DNA of 64,000 bases from Microbacterium binotii (GTDB lineage: Bacteria; Actinomycetota; Actinomycetes; Actinomycetales; Microbacteriaceae): positions 3,100,001 to 3,164,000 of the forward strand of contig NZ_CP090347.1 in assembly GCF_021398715.1 (NCBI RefSeq), given 5' to 3'. The notes beneath the pieces are model-generated. The model was given only the letters and a program-made list of their open reading frames with translations. It did no database searches and was not told where the DNA came from. Made by a program: the position numbers and the translations under genes. Shown here one piece after another: positions 25,529-33,748 of this stretch (within the stretch, counting starts at the first letter, position 1; the number at the start of each line of letters is the position of its first letter).

Positions 25529-25938
25529 GCCGCTCCGGCCGCGCGGACGAGCGTCACCACGATCACACCGATCGCGCCGCCGCAGGTGTTCCACAGCACG
25601 TCGCCGGCATCCGGCACACGGCCGGGGATCGCCTCCTGCGCGATCTCCACGAGCGCCGACAACGCGAATCCGGCGATGATCCCGACGGGCCACGCCCGGC
25701 GGGGCAGCAGCAGCGCGAGGGTCGCGCCCACGGGGATGAACAACAGGGTGTTGAGCACCTGATCCGGCCCACCCGGAAGCCACGTCAGGACGGGCTCGGC
25801 GAGATACTGCAGCAGCCAGACGACGCGTCCCCGCAGCGGATGGACGATGGCCCAGGGAGCGAGCGTCAGCAGCGCCACGCCCGCGACGGCCGCGACGGCG
25901 GCGGCGAGGCGGGCGGGTGAGATGTGCGTGTGCGACAT
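25513..25938 (-). CDS. VanZ-like membrane protein
   Basis: A 141-residue protein with four predicted membrane helices and the VanZ motif DQVLNTLLFIPVGATLALLLP followed by ALSALVEIAQEAIPGRVPDAGDVLWNTCGGAIG. VanZ proteins are linked to low-level teicoplanin resistance by an unknown mechanism. It overlaps the histidine kinase gene tail to tail by 16 bp. The gap 25939-26000 holds nothing recognisable. Confidence 0.85.
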   Translation of the reverse strand: MSHTHISPARLAAAVAAVAGVALLTLAPWAIVHPLRGRVVWLLQYLAEPVLTWLPGGPDQVLNTLLFIPVGATLALLLPRRAWPVGIIAGFALSALVEIAQEAIPGRVPDAGDVLWNTCGGAIGVIVVTLVRAAGAAQRGR

Positions 25939-26000
25939 GTGTCCTCCGGGGTTTGGGAGGAACAGTCCACGTCAGGTGATGTTGCGGGAGCGTATGCGCC

Positions 26001-26642
26001 TCAGCGCGCCCAGCGACGACACCACTCGTACATCACGACAGCGGCGGCAGCGGCGGCGTTGATCGAGCGCGTCGACCCGTACTGCGAGATCTCCACGACG
26101 CCGGATGCGGCCGCCACCGCCTCCGGCGAGAGCCCCGGCCCCTCCTGACCGAACACGAGCACGCAGCGCTCGGGGAGCTCCGCATCCTGCACGGGGACGG
26201 AGCCGGGCACGTTGTCGACGGCGATGACGGGGAGATGCTCGGCCGCCGCCCATTCCGCGAACGCTGCGACGTCGTCGTGATGGCGCACGTGCTGATAGCG
26301 GTCGGTGACCATGGCGCCGCGCTTGTTCCAGCGGCGGCGACCGATGATGTGCACTTCCGCGGCGGCGAAGGCGTTGGCGCTGCGGACGATCGAGCCGATG
26401 TTCATGTCGTGCTGCCAGTTCTCGATCGCCACGTGGAAGCCGTGCCGATGCGCGTCGAGATCGGCGACGATCGCCTCCATCCGCCAGTAGCGGTAGCGAT
26501 CGATCACGTTGCGGCGATCCCCCGTGGCGAGCAGGTCGGGATCGAGGTGCGCCTCGTCGGGCCACGGCCCCTCCCAGGGCCCGACGCCGTGCTCGGGAGC
26601 GGTGTCCGCGGTGGTGTCCTCCGGCTCGCCCGCATCCGTCAT
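26001..26642 (-). CDS. SpoU/TrmH family RNA 2'-O-methyltransferase
   Basis: A 213-residue SPOUT methylase with all three motifs: MNIGSIVRSANAF (motif 1), VLVFGQEGPGLS (motif 2) and ISQYGSTRSINAAAAAAVVMYEW (motif 3, knot). It methylates ribose in tRNA or rRNA using SAM; the target base cannot be told. The N-terminal 40 residues are acidic and disordered. TAGCCT lies exactly 6 nt before ATG, so leaderless. Divergent from mntH. Confidence 0.88.
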   Translation of the reverse strand: MTDAGEPEDTTADTAPEHGVGPWEGPWPDEAHLDPDLLATGDRRNVIDRYRYWRMEAIVADLDAHRHGFHVAIENWQHDMNIGSIVRSANAFAAAEVHIIGRRRWNKRGAMVTDRYQHVRHHDDVAAFAEWAAAEHLPVIAVDNVPGSVPVQDAELPERCVLVFGQEGPGLSPEAVAAASGVVEISQYGSTRSINAAAAAAVVMYEWCRRWAR

Positions 26643-26693
26643 CCACCCAGGCTAGCCGCGCCCGCGCACGCTTCTCACCCTGCGGAACAGCCC

Positions 26694-26738
26694 TTTTCGG
26701 TGACCCGAAAAATGAGATACGGTTTCGGCATGCCGAAA
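26694..26738 (+). promoter_or_regulatory. mntH promoter with two MntR-type palindromes
   Basis: Two perfect inverted repeats with the same half-site: TTTTCGG-N4-CCGAAAA at 26694-26711 and TTTCGGCATGCCGAAA at 26723-26738. The first covers a candidate -35 (TTTCGG, 26695-26700), the second overlaps the -10 TACGGT (26718-26723) and the ATG at 26730. Spacer is 17 nt and the ATG is 6 nt after the -10. The DtxR-family regulator gene is the second gene downstream, so metal-dependent repression of mntH-mntR is likely. Confidence 0.75.
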
Positions 26739-27983
26739 ACACTGACCCTCGCGCCCGTCCAGGCGCCTGCGCGTCGGATGGCGTGGCTGCTGGGGCCGGC
26801 GCTCGTCGCCGGGGTGGCCTATCTCGATCCGGGGAATGTCGCCGCGAACATGACCGCCGGCGCGACGTTCGGCTACCTGCTCGTGTGGGTCGTCGTGCTC
26901 GGCAACCTCATGGCGTGGCTGATCCAGTACCTGTCCGCGAAGCTCGGGATCGTCACCGGCCAGAGCCTGCCCGACCTCCTCGGCCACCGCATCCGCCGCC
27001 CGTGGGCCCGGCGGCTGTATTGGCTGCAGGCCGAGCTCGTGGCGATGGCGACGGATGTGGCGGAGGTGATCGGCGGCGCTGTCGCGCTCAACCTCCTCTT
27101 CGGCATTCCCCTCCTGTGGGGTGGCGTCATCACCGGCGTCGTGTCGATGGCCGTGCTGACGGTGCAGTCGCGCCGCGGCGCCCGCGCGTTCGAGACCGTC
27201 GTCATCACGATGCTCATCGTGATCGTGATCGGTTTCTGCACCGGGATCATCTTCTCGCCGCCGGATGCGGGCGGCCTGGTGCAGGGCCTGGTGCCGCGCT
27301 TCGAGGGCACCGACTCTGTCCTGCTGGCCGCATCCATCCTGGGCGCGACCGTCATGCCGCACGCGATCTACGCGCACTCCTCGCTGGCGCGCGACCGCTT
27401 CCCGCTGACGGATTCCGCACCCGCCGATCGCGAGCGTCGCCTCCTGCGCGCCACGCGGTGGGACGTCACGATCGCCATGGCCGTCGCCGGCACGACGAAT
27501 CTCATCATGCTGCTGCTCGCCGCATCCAGCCTCGCCGGGGTTCCCGGCACCGACTCTCTCGAGGGCGCGTACGCGGCCCTGTCGGCGGGACTCGGGCCCG
27601 TCATCGCCACGCTCTTCGCCGTGGGCCTGCTCGCCAGCGGACTGGCCTCCAGCTCGGTCGGCGCCTACGCCGGCTCCGAGATCATGAAGGGGCTGCTGCA
27701 CGTGCGCGTGCCGCTGCTGGCTCGGCGGCTCGTCACCATCATCCCGGCCCTGGTGATCCTGGGACTCGGCCTCGACCCGACGCTCGCCCTCGTGCTCAGC
27801 CAGGTCGTCCTCTCCTTCGGCATCCCTTTCGCCCTCATCCCCCTGGTCTGGTTGACGGCGCAGCGCAGCCTGCTCGGCCGGTACCGCAACCGGATCGCCA
27901 CGACGGTCGCCGGAGCGGCCGCATCCGTGTTCCTGGTTGTTCTGAACGCACTGCTCATCTGGCTCGTGATCACGGGCGGGTAG
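26730..27983 (+). CDS. mntH: Nramp family Mn2+/Fe2+ transporter MntH
   Basis: A 417-residue, 11-helix proton-coupled divalent metal importer. The metal-binding motifs are intact: DPGNVAANM in helix 1 and MPHAIYAHSS in helix 6. Translation appears leaderless, since the operator palindrome covers the start codon and no ribosome site fits. Nine bp downstream lies a DtxR/MntR regulator gene on the same transcript. Mn2+ is the probable substrate from this pairing, though Fe2+ cannot be excluded. Confidence 0.93.
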   Translation: MPKTLTLAPVQAPARRMAWLLGPALVAGVAYLDPGNVAANMTAGATFGYLLVWVVVLGNLMAWLIQYLSAKLGIVTGQSLPDLLGHRIRRPWARRLYWLQAELVAMATDVAEVIGGAVALNLLFGIPLLWGGVITGVVSMAVLTVQSRRGARAFETVVITMLIVIVIGFCTGIIFSPPDAGGLVQGLVPRFEGTDSVLLAASILGATVMPHAIYAHSSLARDRFPLTDSAPADRERRLLRATRWDVTIAMAVAGTTNLIMLLLAASSLAGVPGTDSLEGAYAALSAGLGPVIATLFAVGLLASGLASSSVGAYAGSEIMKGLLHVRVPLLARRLVTIIPALVILGLGLDPTLALVLSQVVLSFGIPFALIPLVWLTAQRSLLGRYRNRIATTVAGAAASVFLVVLNALLIWLVITGG

Positions 27984-27992
27984 CCTGACGGG

Positions 27993-28640
27993 GTGCCCAC
28001 ATCCGCAGCCGTCGACGACTACCTGAAGGTCGTGTACCAGCACACGGAATGGCAGGACGAGCGGATCACGCCGTCGCAGCTCGCGCAGCAGCTGGGGCTC
28101 GCGCCGTCGAGCGTCACCGAGATGGTGCAGAAGCTCGCCGCGGCGGGCCTTGTGAGCCATCGCCGGTACGGCCCGATCACGCTGACCGAGAAGGGCCTCG
28201 CGCGTGCGGCGGCGATCGTGCGTCGCCACCGCCTCGTCGAGACGTGGCTCGTGCGCGAGTACGGCTACACCTGGGACGAGGTGCACGACGAGGCCGAGAT
28301 CCTCGAGCACGCGCTCAGCGACCGACTGCTCGATCGCATCGACGAACGCCTCGGACGCCCGCGCTTCGATCCCCACGGCGACGCCATCCCCGACGCGCTG
28401 GGTCAGGTCGAGCGTGTGCCGTTCGTGCTGCTCGCCGACGCGCAGGCGGGGCACGTGGGCCGCGTCCTGCGGGTCAACGACCGCGACCCCGACCTGCTGC
28501 GCGAGCTCGAACGCCGCGGCCTGGACGTCGACCACCGCGTGGAGGTGCTCGAGTCCGCTCCAGACCTCCGCGTCCGCGTGGACGGCACAGAGATCAGCAT
28601 CCCTCCCGCGGCGCACGACGCGATCTGGCTCTCCGCCTGA
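27993..28640 (+). CDS. mntR: DtxR/MntR family metal-dependent repressor
   Basis: A 215-residue GTG-started protein: N-terminal winged HTH (RITPSQLAQQLGLAPSSVTEMVQKLAAAGLVSHRRYGPITLTEKG), dimerisation/metal domain (RRHRLVETWLVREYGYTWDEVHDEAEILEHALSDRLLDRID) with the usual His/Glu/Asp ligands, and a C-terminal SH3-like FeoA domain. It starts 9 bp after mntH and is likely autoregulated through the palindromes at 26694-26738. Named MntR rather than IdeR on gene context. Confidence 0.88.
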   Translation: MPTSAAVDDYLKVVYQHTEWQDERITPSQLAQQLGLAPSSVTEMVQKLAAAGLVSHRRYGPITLTEKGLARAAAIVRRHRLVETWLVREYGYTWDEVHDEAEILEHALSDRLLDRIDERLGRPRFDPHGDAIPDALGQVERVPFVLLADAQAGHVGRVLRVNDRDPDLLRELERRGLDVDHRVEVLESAPDLRVRVDGTEISIPPAAHDAIWLSA

Positions 28641-28667
28641 CGCGAGTGGATGCAGCGCCCGCCGCGC

Positions 28668-29621
28668 TCAGCGCCGGGCTGCCTCGAATGGCCACCGCAT
28701 CCGCGTGGCCGCCTCGCACATGAGCCACAGCCGCTCGCCGATCGCCGGCTCCCGCAGGAACGCCGTCGGCTGTGCGGCGCGCGGCGGCCCGGCGACGACG
28801 CGACCTGGCCCCCACATCTGCCCGCCCTCAACATCGGGGTCGACGAGGGCGCGCACCAGCGGCCAGGCGCCGTGCTCCTTCGACTGCGTGATTGGCGCTT
28901 GCAGGTTGTCGAGGAACCGACCCCAGCGCGAGGGCTCGTTGACCCCGCGGATGCCGACCGTGCGGCCGCTCGTCGAGTAGCCGGGGTGGGCGATCACGCT
29001 CGTCACGGGCACGCGCGCCTCGCGCAGCCGCCGGTCCGCCTCGAGGCCGACCACCGTGGTGACGGCCTTCGACTGCACGTACGCGCGCCACGGCGAGTAG
29101 CGCTCGACGAGCTGCGGATCGGTGGGGTCGTACTTCGAGATCGAGGTCGACATGCTGCCGAGCCACACCATTCGTCCGCGACGGGCGGCGAGCGTGGTCA
29201 GCAGCGCGCCCGCCAGGGCGAAGTGGCCGAGCGCATTGGTGGCGAGCACGAGTTCGTTGCCGTCTCGCGTGGTCTCGCGCTGGGCGGGCGGATGAACGAT
29301 CCCCGCGTTCAGCAGCAGGCCGTCGAGGCGGCCGCGCTGGCGGACGGTGGCGGCCGCCGCGCGCACCGAGCCGAGGTTGCTCGTGTCCAACAGGAGCGTC
29401 TCGGCGGTGCCGGTCGCGTGCGGCAGGCGGGCCGACACGGCGGCACGGGCGGCGGCGAGCCTGTTGGGGTTGCGCCCGGTCATGATGACGCGCGCTCCGG
29501 CGTTCACGAGCTGCTCGCTGGCGAAGTACCCGAGGCCCGCGTTCGAGCCCGTCACCAGGTAGGTCCGGCCCGTCAGGTCCGGCAACCGGTGCGGATCCCA
29601 ATCCGCGTCGCGAGCGCTCAC
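28668..29621 (-). CDS. Short-chain dehydrogenase/reductase
   Basis: A 317-residue SDR. Cofactor motif TGSNAGLGYFASE, structural NAG (LLLNAGIVHP), and active site with Tyr-x-x-x-Lys in YVQSK and Ser in GSMSTS, resembling retinol-dehydrogenase/oxidoreductase type SDRs. NADP(H) is favoured by TGRNPNR after strand 2. Substrate unknown. GTG start at 29621 with TAGGGT 7 nt upstream (near-leaderless). No operon partner. Confidence 0.88.
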   Translation of the reverse strand: MSARDADWDPHRLPDLTGRTYLVTGSNAGLGYFASEQLVNAGARVIMTGRNPNRLAAARAAVSARLPHATGTAETLLLDTSNLGSVRAAAATVRQRGRLDGLLLNAGIVHPPAQRETTRDGNELVLATNALGHFALAGALLTTLAARRGRMVWLGSMSTSISKYDPTDPQLVERYSPWRAYVQSKAVTTVVGLEADRRLREARVPVTSVIAHPGYSTSGRTVGIRGVNEPSRWGRFLDNLQAPITQSKEHGAWPLVRALVDPDVEGGQMWGPGRVVAGPPRAAQPTAFLREPAIGERLWLMCEAATRMRWPFEAARR

Positions 29622-29767
29622 GGGTACGACCCTAGTGCGCTGCGCGAGGCGCCCCCTGCACTCTTGAGCGGTCCGTCACCGCCGGGTAGCCTGGCCGCCC
29701 CTCAGACGCCGCTATGACCTGCCCCCGCAGGCTCGGATACCGTCCGCGGGAGCCCTAGGCTGAGGCC

Positions 29768-30577
29768 ATGCGCACGCGCGATGACATCGAATGCTGGCTG
29801 ACCGACATGGACGGCGTGCTGGTGCACGACAACCAGGCGATCCCGGGGGCGGCAGAGCTGCTCGCGCAATGGCGCGACACCGGCACGCCCTTCCTGGTGC
29901 TCACGAACAACCCGATCTTCACCCCTCGCGATCTGAGCGCGCGCCTGAAGCGTTCCGGGCTCGACGTGCCCGAGGAGCGCATCTGGACCTCGGCGCTCGC
30001 GACAGCGGAGTTCCTGAAGTCGCAGATGCCCGGCAGCTCGGCCTTCGTCATCGGCGAGGCGGGGCTCACGACCGCGCTGCACGAGGCGGGCGTCGTCATG
30101 ACCGAGACGCAGCCCGACTACGTCGTCGTCGGCGAGACGCGCCAGTACTCGTTCGAGGCGATCACCCAGGCCATCCGCTTCATCAACGCGGGTGCGCGGT
30201 TCATCGTCACCAACCCGGATGCGACCGGGCCCACCCCGAACGGCATCGTTCCGGCGACAGGGTCGTTCGCCGCCATGATCACGAAGGCCACTGGCAAGGA
30301 GCCGTACGTGGTCGGCAAGCCGAATCCGATGATGTTCCGCTCCGCCCTCAACCGCATCGGCGCGCACTCCGAGAACACCGGCATGATCGGCGACCGCATG
30401 GACACCGACGTCGTCGCCGGCATCGAGGCGGGTCTGCACACCGTGCTCGTCATGACCGGCATCAGCGACCCGGCGGAGATCGAGCGCTACCCCTTCCGCC
30501 CCGACGAGGTGCTCACCTCCGTCGCCGAGCTCATCGCCCCCGAGCCCGTCGAGTCGGAGATGCCCGAGGGCATCTGA
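29768..30577 (+). CDS. HAD-IIA family phosphatase (NagD-like)
   Basis: A 269-residue HAD hydrolase of subfamily IIA. Motif I DMDGVLVHD holds both Asp, motif II LTNNP, motif III Lys in VVGKPNP, motif IV IGDRMDTDVVAG. These enzymes dephosphorylate small metabolites such as p-nitrophenyl phosphate, UMP or glycerol phosphates; the true substrate is unknown. TAGGCT lies exactly 6 nt before ATG, so leaderless. A bidirectional hairpin follows. Confidence 0.88.
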   Translation: MRTRDDIECWLTDMDGVLVHDNQAIPGAAELLAQWRDTGTPFLVLTNNPIFTPRDLSARLKRSGLDVPEERIWTSALATAEFLKSQMPGSSAFVIGEAGLTTALHEAGVVMTETQPDYVVVGETRQYSFEAITQAIRFINAGARFIVTNPDATGPTPNGIVPATGSFAAMITKATGKEPYVVGKPNPMMFRSALNRIGAHSENTGMIGDRMDTDVVAGIEAGLHTVLVMTGISDPAEIERYPFRPDEVLTSVAELIAPEPVESEMPEGI

Positions 30578-30582
30578 ACGCG

Positions 30583-30621
30583 CGCGTCCCCGCACCATCC
30601 CGAGGACGATGCGGGGACGCG
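30583..30621. terminator. Bidirectional hairpin terminator
   Basis: CGCGTCCCCGCA (30583-30594) pairs with 30610-30621 over 12 bp with a 15-nt loop, between the convergent HAD phosphatase gene and the small secreted protein gene. Confidence 0.65.
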
Positions 30622-30631
30622 TGAGGCGAGA

Positions 30632-30889
30632 TCAGCGGTAGGTGATGCTGAAGCCGTAGAGCTTGTCGGGGCCCCAGTAGGCGCAGGCATCGCCGGCGAA
30701 CACCTCGCCACCCGTCGCGTTGATGGCCCAACCGGTGACCTGCTCGGCGATCTGGCAGATGCCCTTCGTGGGGAAGCCGTGCAGCACCACGGTCTCATCG
30801 GCGAACGCCGGGGCGGCCGCTGCGGCGCCGGCTCCGGTCAGGGTCGCGGCAGCGAGGAGACCGGCGGCCAGTCGAGTGCGCTTCTTCAT
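30632..30889 (-). CDS. Small secreted protein of unknown function
   Basis: 85 residues: KKR start, hydrophobic core and AFADE cleavage region, giving a mature protein of about 55 residues. Two Cys (GICQIAEQ and GDACAYWG) probably form a disulfide. No family recognised. ATG 30889 is preceded at a normal distance by AAAGGA. Secretion signal and Cys pair support a real gene. Confidence 0.7.
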   Translation of the reverse strand: MKKRTRLAAGLLAAATLTGAGAAAAAPAFADETVVLHGFPTKGICQIAEQVTGWAINATGGEVFAGDACAYWGPDKLYGFSITYR

Positions 30890-30974
30890 GCGTGTGTCCT
30901 TTCCGAGGGGTGTCCCGGAAGGGTGCCACGAGGCGCACAGGCCGCGCAGAGATTATCCACAGCTGAGCCACGCG

Positions 30975-31118
30975 TCAGTCGTCGCGCGGCTCCCTGTCGT
31001 CGCGCTCTCGATCGTCACGCTCGCGGCGCAGGAACCGGATGAGCTGCAGGACGAACGTCACCAGCGCGCCCGCCGTGATGACCAGCGCGACCAGCAGCAT
31101 GAGGGTGCGATCGTCCAC
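30975..31118 (-). CDS. Small single-pass membrane protein (47 aa)
   Basis: A GTG-started frame coding DDRTLMLLVALVITAGAL as a membrane helix, continuing to LIRFLRRERDD and an Arg/Asp-rich charged tail. GGGCGG lies upstream of the GTG. The abrupt change from hydrophobic helix to alternating basic/acidic tail is unlikely in a random frame. It sits in the 332-bp space between the secreted-protein gene and pyrE; the rest of that space shows no gene. Function unknown. Confidence 0.5.
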   Translation of the reverse strand: MDDRTLMLLVALVITAGALVTFVLQLIRFLRRERDDRERDDREPRDD

Positions 31119-31221
31119 GGTCAGCACCGCCCTGCAGGAGAAATCCCGTGAACAGGACGATCGCGCCGCATCCGTCCTGCAGAACGCAGATCTCCTGAAT
31201 TGCGGATGCGGGCGGCAGCCA

Positions 31222-31800
31222 TCACTGAGCCGGAAGACCCAGATCGTCGAGGTCGATCGCGGCCAGCCACTGCAGCCCCTCGGCTTCGACCGCGGCCTGG
31301 GCTCCGGTCTTGCGGTCGACGATCACGGCGACGGCGACGGGCTCGGCACCCTCGCGGCGCAACGCCTCGACGGCCTTCAGCGCGGACTGGCCGGTCGTGG
31401 AGGTGTCTTCGACGACCACGACGCGCTTGCCCGCCACATCCGCGCCCTCGATCTGGCGACCGCGGCCGTGGTCCTTGGGCTCCTTGCGCACGACGAACGC
31501 GTCGAGGGGCGTGCCCGCGTGCACCGACTCGTGCATGACCGCGTTGGCGATGGGATCCGCGCCGAGGGTGAGGCCCCCGACGGCAACCACGCCGTCCACG
31601 TCGCGGATCAGATCCAGCATGATGCGCCCGATCGCGGGAGCCGCCCGGTGGTCGAGCGTCAGCTTGCGCATGTCGACGTAGTACGACGCCTTCTTACCGC
31701 TCGAGAGGGTGAAGTCGCCGTGGAAGACGGCCTCGGCGCCGATCAGCGCGATGAGCGCCTGGCGGTCGGATTCGAGCTCGGAAGTGGATGCGGCGGTCAC
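31222..31800 (-). CDS. pyrE: Orotate phosphoribosyltransferase
   Basis: A 192-residue type I phosphoribosyltransferase. Contains SSGKKASYYVDMRKLTLD, the PRPP loop VVVVEDTSTTGQSA, and GGLTLGADPIA; it joins orotate and PRPP to OMP in pyrimidine synthesis. GTG start with TAGACT 7 nt upstream. It stands apart from the other pyr genes, as is usual for actinobacterial pyrE. Gap of 10 bp to the membrane protein gene upstream. Confidence 0.95.
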   Translation of the reverse strand: MTAASTSELESDRQALIALIGAEAVFHGDFTLSSGKKASYYVDMRKLTLDHRAAPAIGRIMLDLIRDVDGVVAVGGLTLGADPIANAVMHESVHAGTPLDAFVVRKEPKDHGRGRQIEGADVAGKRVVVVEDTSTTGQSALKAVEALRREGAEPVAVAVIVDRKTGAQAAVEAEGLQWLAAIDLDDLGLPAQ

Positions 31801-31810
31801 ACCGTCGAGT

Positions 31811-32251
31811 CTAGGGGCGCGAGCGGATGCGCACCGCGGGCGTGCGCGCCAGGAACGGCCGCGGCCACGCGCCGAGGGCGAGCACCGCGAGCACGGTCTG
31901 CAGAAGTCCGGTGGCGAAGTAGATGCCGTGCAGCGGCGACCAGACCAGCAGCATCGCCAGCTCGACGAAGATCCAGATCATCATCACGAGACCAGCCGCC
32001 GCCTGCAGCCCCCAGGCCAGGGCGTATCGCCGGTGCTGTGCGACGACGGCGAGCGCCTGCATCCCCCCGACGACGACACCGAGGATGATGCCGGGCCAGA
32101 AGTACGTGGCGAACGGGGTGCCGTCGAGCCATTCGAGAGGCAACCCCATCCCACCGCCCGCGGTCAGCCCGATCATCCCCGCCAGCGCCGAGGCGAGGTT
32201 GAACCACGCCACGACGAGGAGGGTGACGCGGAGCGCACGAGGCACCGTCAT
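31811..32251 (-). CDS. Four-helix membrane protein of unknown function
   Basis: 146 residues with four hydrophobic segments (about 8-30, 50-70, 80-105, 110-130) and a basic C-terminal tail. No conserved motif was recognised. TAGCCT lies exactly 6 nt before ATG 32251, so transcription probably starts at the ATG; pyrE follows 10 bp later and could be cotranscribed, although pyrE has its own -10-like box. Confidence 0.72.
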   Translation of the reverse strand: MTVPRALRVTLLVVAWFNLASALAGMIGLTAGGGMGLPLEWLDGTPFATYFWPGIILGVVVGGMQALAVVAQHRRYALAWGLQAAAGLVMMIWIFVELAMLLVWSPLHGIYFATGLLQTVLAVLALGAWPRPFLARTPAVRIRSRP

Positions 32252-32330
32252 GGGCGCAGGCTACGCCGCGGCGCACCGCATCCGTCACGGCGCGCGCCGG
32301 GACTAACCGCCAGCGCGATACCGTCCGATG

Positions 32331-32723
32331 GTGCAGCTCACCATGACACCGCCCACGGCCGACGAGTTCGCGGCGCTCTACGCGAGCACCGGATGGGGCG
32401 AGCGCACGGCCCAGGAACTGGCCGCCGCGCTGGCCGGCAGCTGGGTCGTGTGCTGCGCGCGCGACGACGCGGGCGTGCTCGTCGGCATGGGGCGCCTGAT
32501 CAGCGACGGCGTGCTGCACGCCTTCGTCACCGAGCTCATCGTGGCGACCGAGGCGCGGGGAGGCGGCGCGGGGGCGCTCATCCTCGCCGCTCTCGTCGAG
32601 GAGTCACGGCGACGCGGCGTCGCGGATGTGCAGCTGTTCGCGGCACGCGGCCGCACGGCCTTCTACGAGCGCAACGGATTCACGCCCCGACCGGCCGATG
32701 CGCCGGGGATGGACCTCGCCTGA
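32331..32723 (+). CDS. GNAT family N-acetyltransferase
   Basis: About 130 residues with the GNAT core: LVGMGRLISDGVLHAFVTELIVATEARGGGAGALILAALVEESRRRG, whose ARGGGAGALI is the acetyl-CoA pyrophosphate loop (Q/RxxGxG/A), and FYERNGF at the end. Substrate unknown. GTG 32331 is preferred to the adjacent ATG 32328 because TACCGT (32319-32324) lies exactly 6 nt before it. Convergent with the next gene over a hairpin. Confidence 0.82.
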   Translation: MQLTMTPPTADEFAALYASTGWGERTAQELAAALAGSWVVCCARDDAGVLVGMGRLISDGVLHAFVTELIVATEARGGGAGALILAALVEESRRRGVADVQLFAARGRTAFYERNGFTPRPADAPGMDLA

Positions 32724-32749
32724 GGCACGCAACGCGCTCAGGCGAGGTC
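32712..32749. terminator. Bidirectional hairpin terminator
   Basis: GACCTCGCCTGAG (32712-32724, including the GNAT stop codon) pairs with 32737-32749 over 13 bp, loop 12 nt, between two convergent genes. Confidence 0.65.
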
Positions 32750-32756
32750 GCACTGC

Positions 32757-33101
32757 TCAGGAGCAGGTGTAGGTGACGCCGTCGACGTAGTGCGTTCCCG
32801 ACCCGAGGTCGGCGCACTGCGCGATGAGGCCCGCGAAGACGGTGCCGAGGATGATCGCCACGATGATGCCGATCACCAGGAAGACGGCGCCGAGGATGAT
32901 GCCGACGAGCGCCGGGGTGTTCTTGTAGCCGGCCTTCTTCGACTGCGAGTAGGCGACGATCGAGAGGATCAGGCCGATCAGGCTCGCGAAGAACGAGACG
33001 ATCAGGCCCACGATTCCGAGGGTCTTGCCGGGGTAGGAGCCGTTGGGAGCAGCCACCGGCTGCTGCGGCGGCTGGGACATGGGGGGCATGGGCTGGGTCA
33101 T
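32757..33101 (-). CDS. DUF4190-type two-helix membrane protein
   Basis: 114 residues: a Pro/Gln/Met-rich N-terminus (MTQPMPPMSQPPQQP), then GKTLGIVGLIVSFFASLIGLILSIVAYSQSKKAG and a second helix VGIILGAVFLVIGIIVAIILG, the DUF4190 layout, with a short Cys-containing C-terminal end. Function unknown. A ribosome site GGAG precedes the ATG. The unknown protein at 33147 lies upstream on the same strand and may share a transcript. Confidence 0.8.
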   Translation of the reverse strand: MTQPMPPMSQPPQQPVAAPNGSYPGKTLGIVGLIVSFFASLIGLILSIVAYSQSKKAGYKNTPALVGIILGAVFLVIGIIVAIILGTVFAGLIAQCADLGSGTHYVDGVTYTCS

Positions 33102-33146
33102 GATGCTCCTTCTCGGTGGTTCGGCGGGGTGAGGGGACGTGTGGGA

Positions 33147-33629
33147 TCAGCCGCCGAAGAGACGGCCGAAGAACCCCTTCTTCTTCTCCCAGCCGTTCGC
33201 GGTGAGGAAGTCGAACAGGGGCTGCTTGATGCGGTCCGTGTCGAAGGACCAGCTGGCCGAGGTGCCTTCGCCTTCCGGTGTCGTGACGCGGGTGCCGGCG
33301 ACGAAGCTGCGGGTCATCCGCGACTGCTTGCCCTTGAAGCTGGAGGTGCTCCCGCCGAAGTGGAAGGACCCGTCGGTCGAGAACCCTCCGGACGTCTTCG
33401 ACGTGGTCTGCGTCTCGTCGGTGTCGAACGTGCCCTCATCCTCGTCGAACGTGACCTCGATGGAGTAGGCGTCGTCGATCTGCCCGGCGCCCAGCAGGGC
33501 GACGTACTGCACGTGGGCGATGTCCCAGGTGCCCTGGATGCGGTCGCCGACCGCGCGGAAGACGAACGGCGAATCCGGAGCGTTCAGCTCGTCGACGCGA
33601 GTGAGCAACTCGGCAAGTGGCGTGCGCAT
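33147..33629 (-). CDS. Conserved protein of unknown function
   Basis: 160 residues, acidic, no signal peptide or membrane segment. It has a Gly/Ser-rich beta middle (SGGFSTDGSFHFGGSTSS), and ends in WEKKKGFFGRLFGG, an amphipathic basic tail. No family recognised. A signature such as DRIQGTWDIAHVQY suggests a beta-sheet core. The gene ends 46 bp before the DUF4190 gene on the same strand. Confidence 0.7.
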   Translation of the reverse strand: MRTPLAELLTRVDELNAPDSPFVFRAVGDRIQGTWDIAHVQYVALLGAGQIDDAYSIEVTFDEDEGTFDTDETQTTSKTSGGFSTDGSFHFGGSTSSFKGKQSRMTRSFVAGTRVTTPEGEGTSASWSFDTDRIKQPLFDFLTANGWEKKKGFFGRLFGG

Positions 33630-33748
33630 GCCAGGAAGATACCCCGCCGTCAGCGGGCGCGAATCGCCACTGTGGACAACCAGTCCAAAGGTGTACTGTT
33701 CCTCGGTCGCCGGCGTGCGGCGTCGGGCCCGGGTTCTAGGCTGGAGGC

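Noticed and set aside
26652..28616. A 654-codon open frame on the minus strand
   Set aside because: Antisense to mntH and mntR, whose motifs and operators are clear; composition is the usual His/Arg/Gln-rich shadow.
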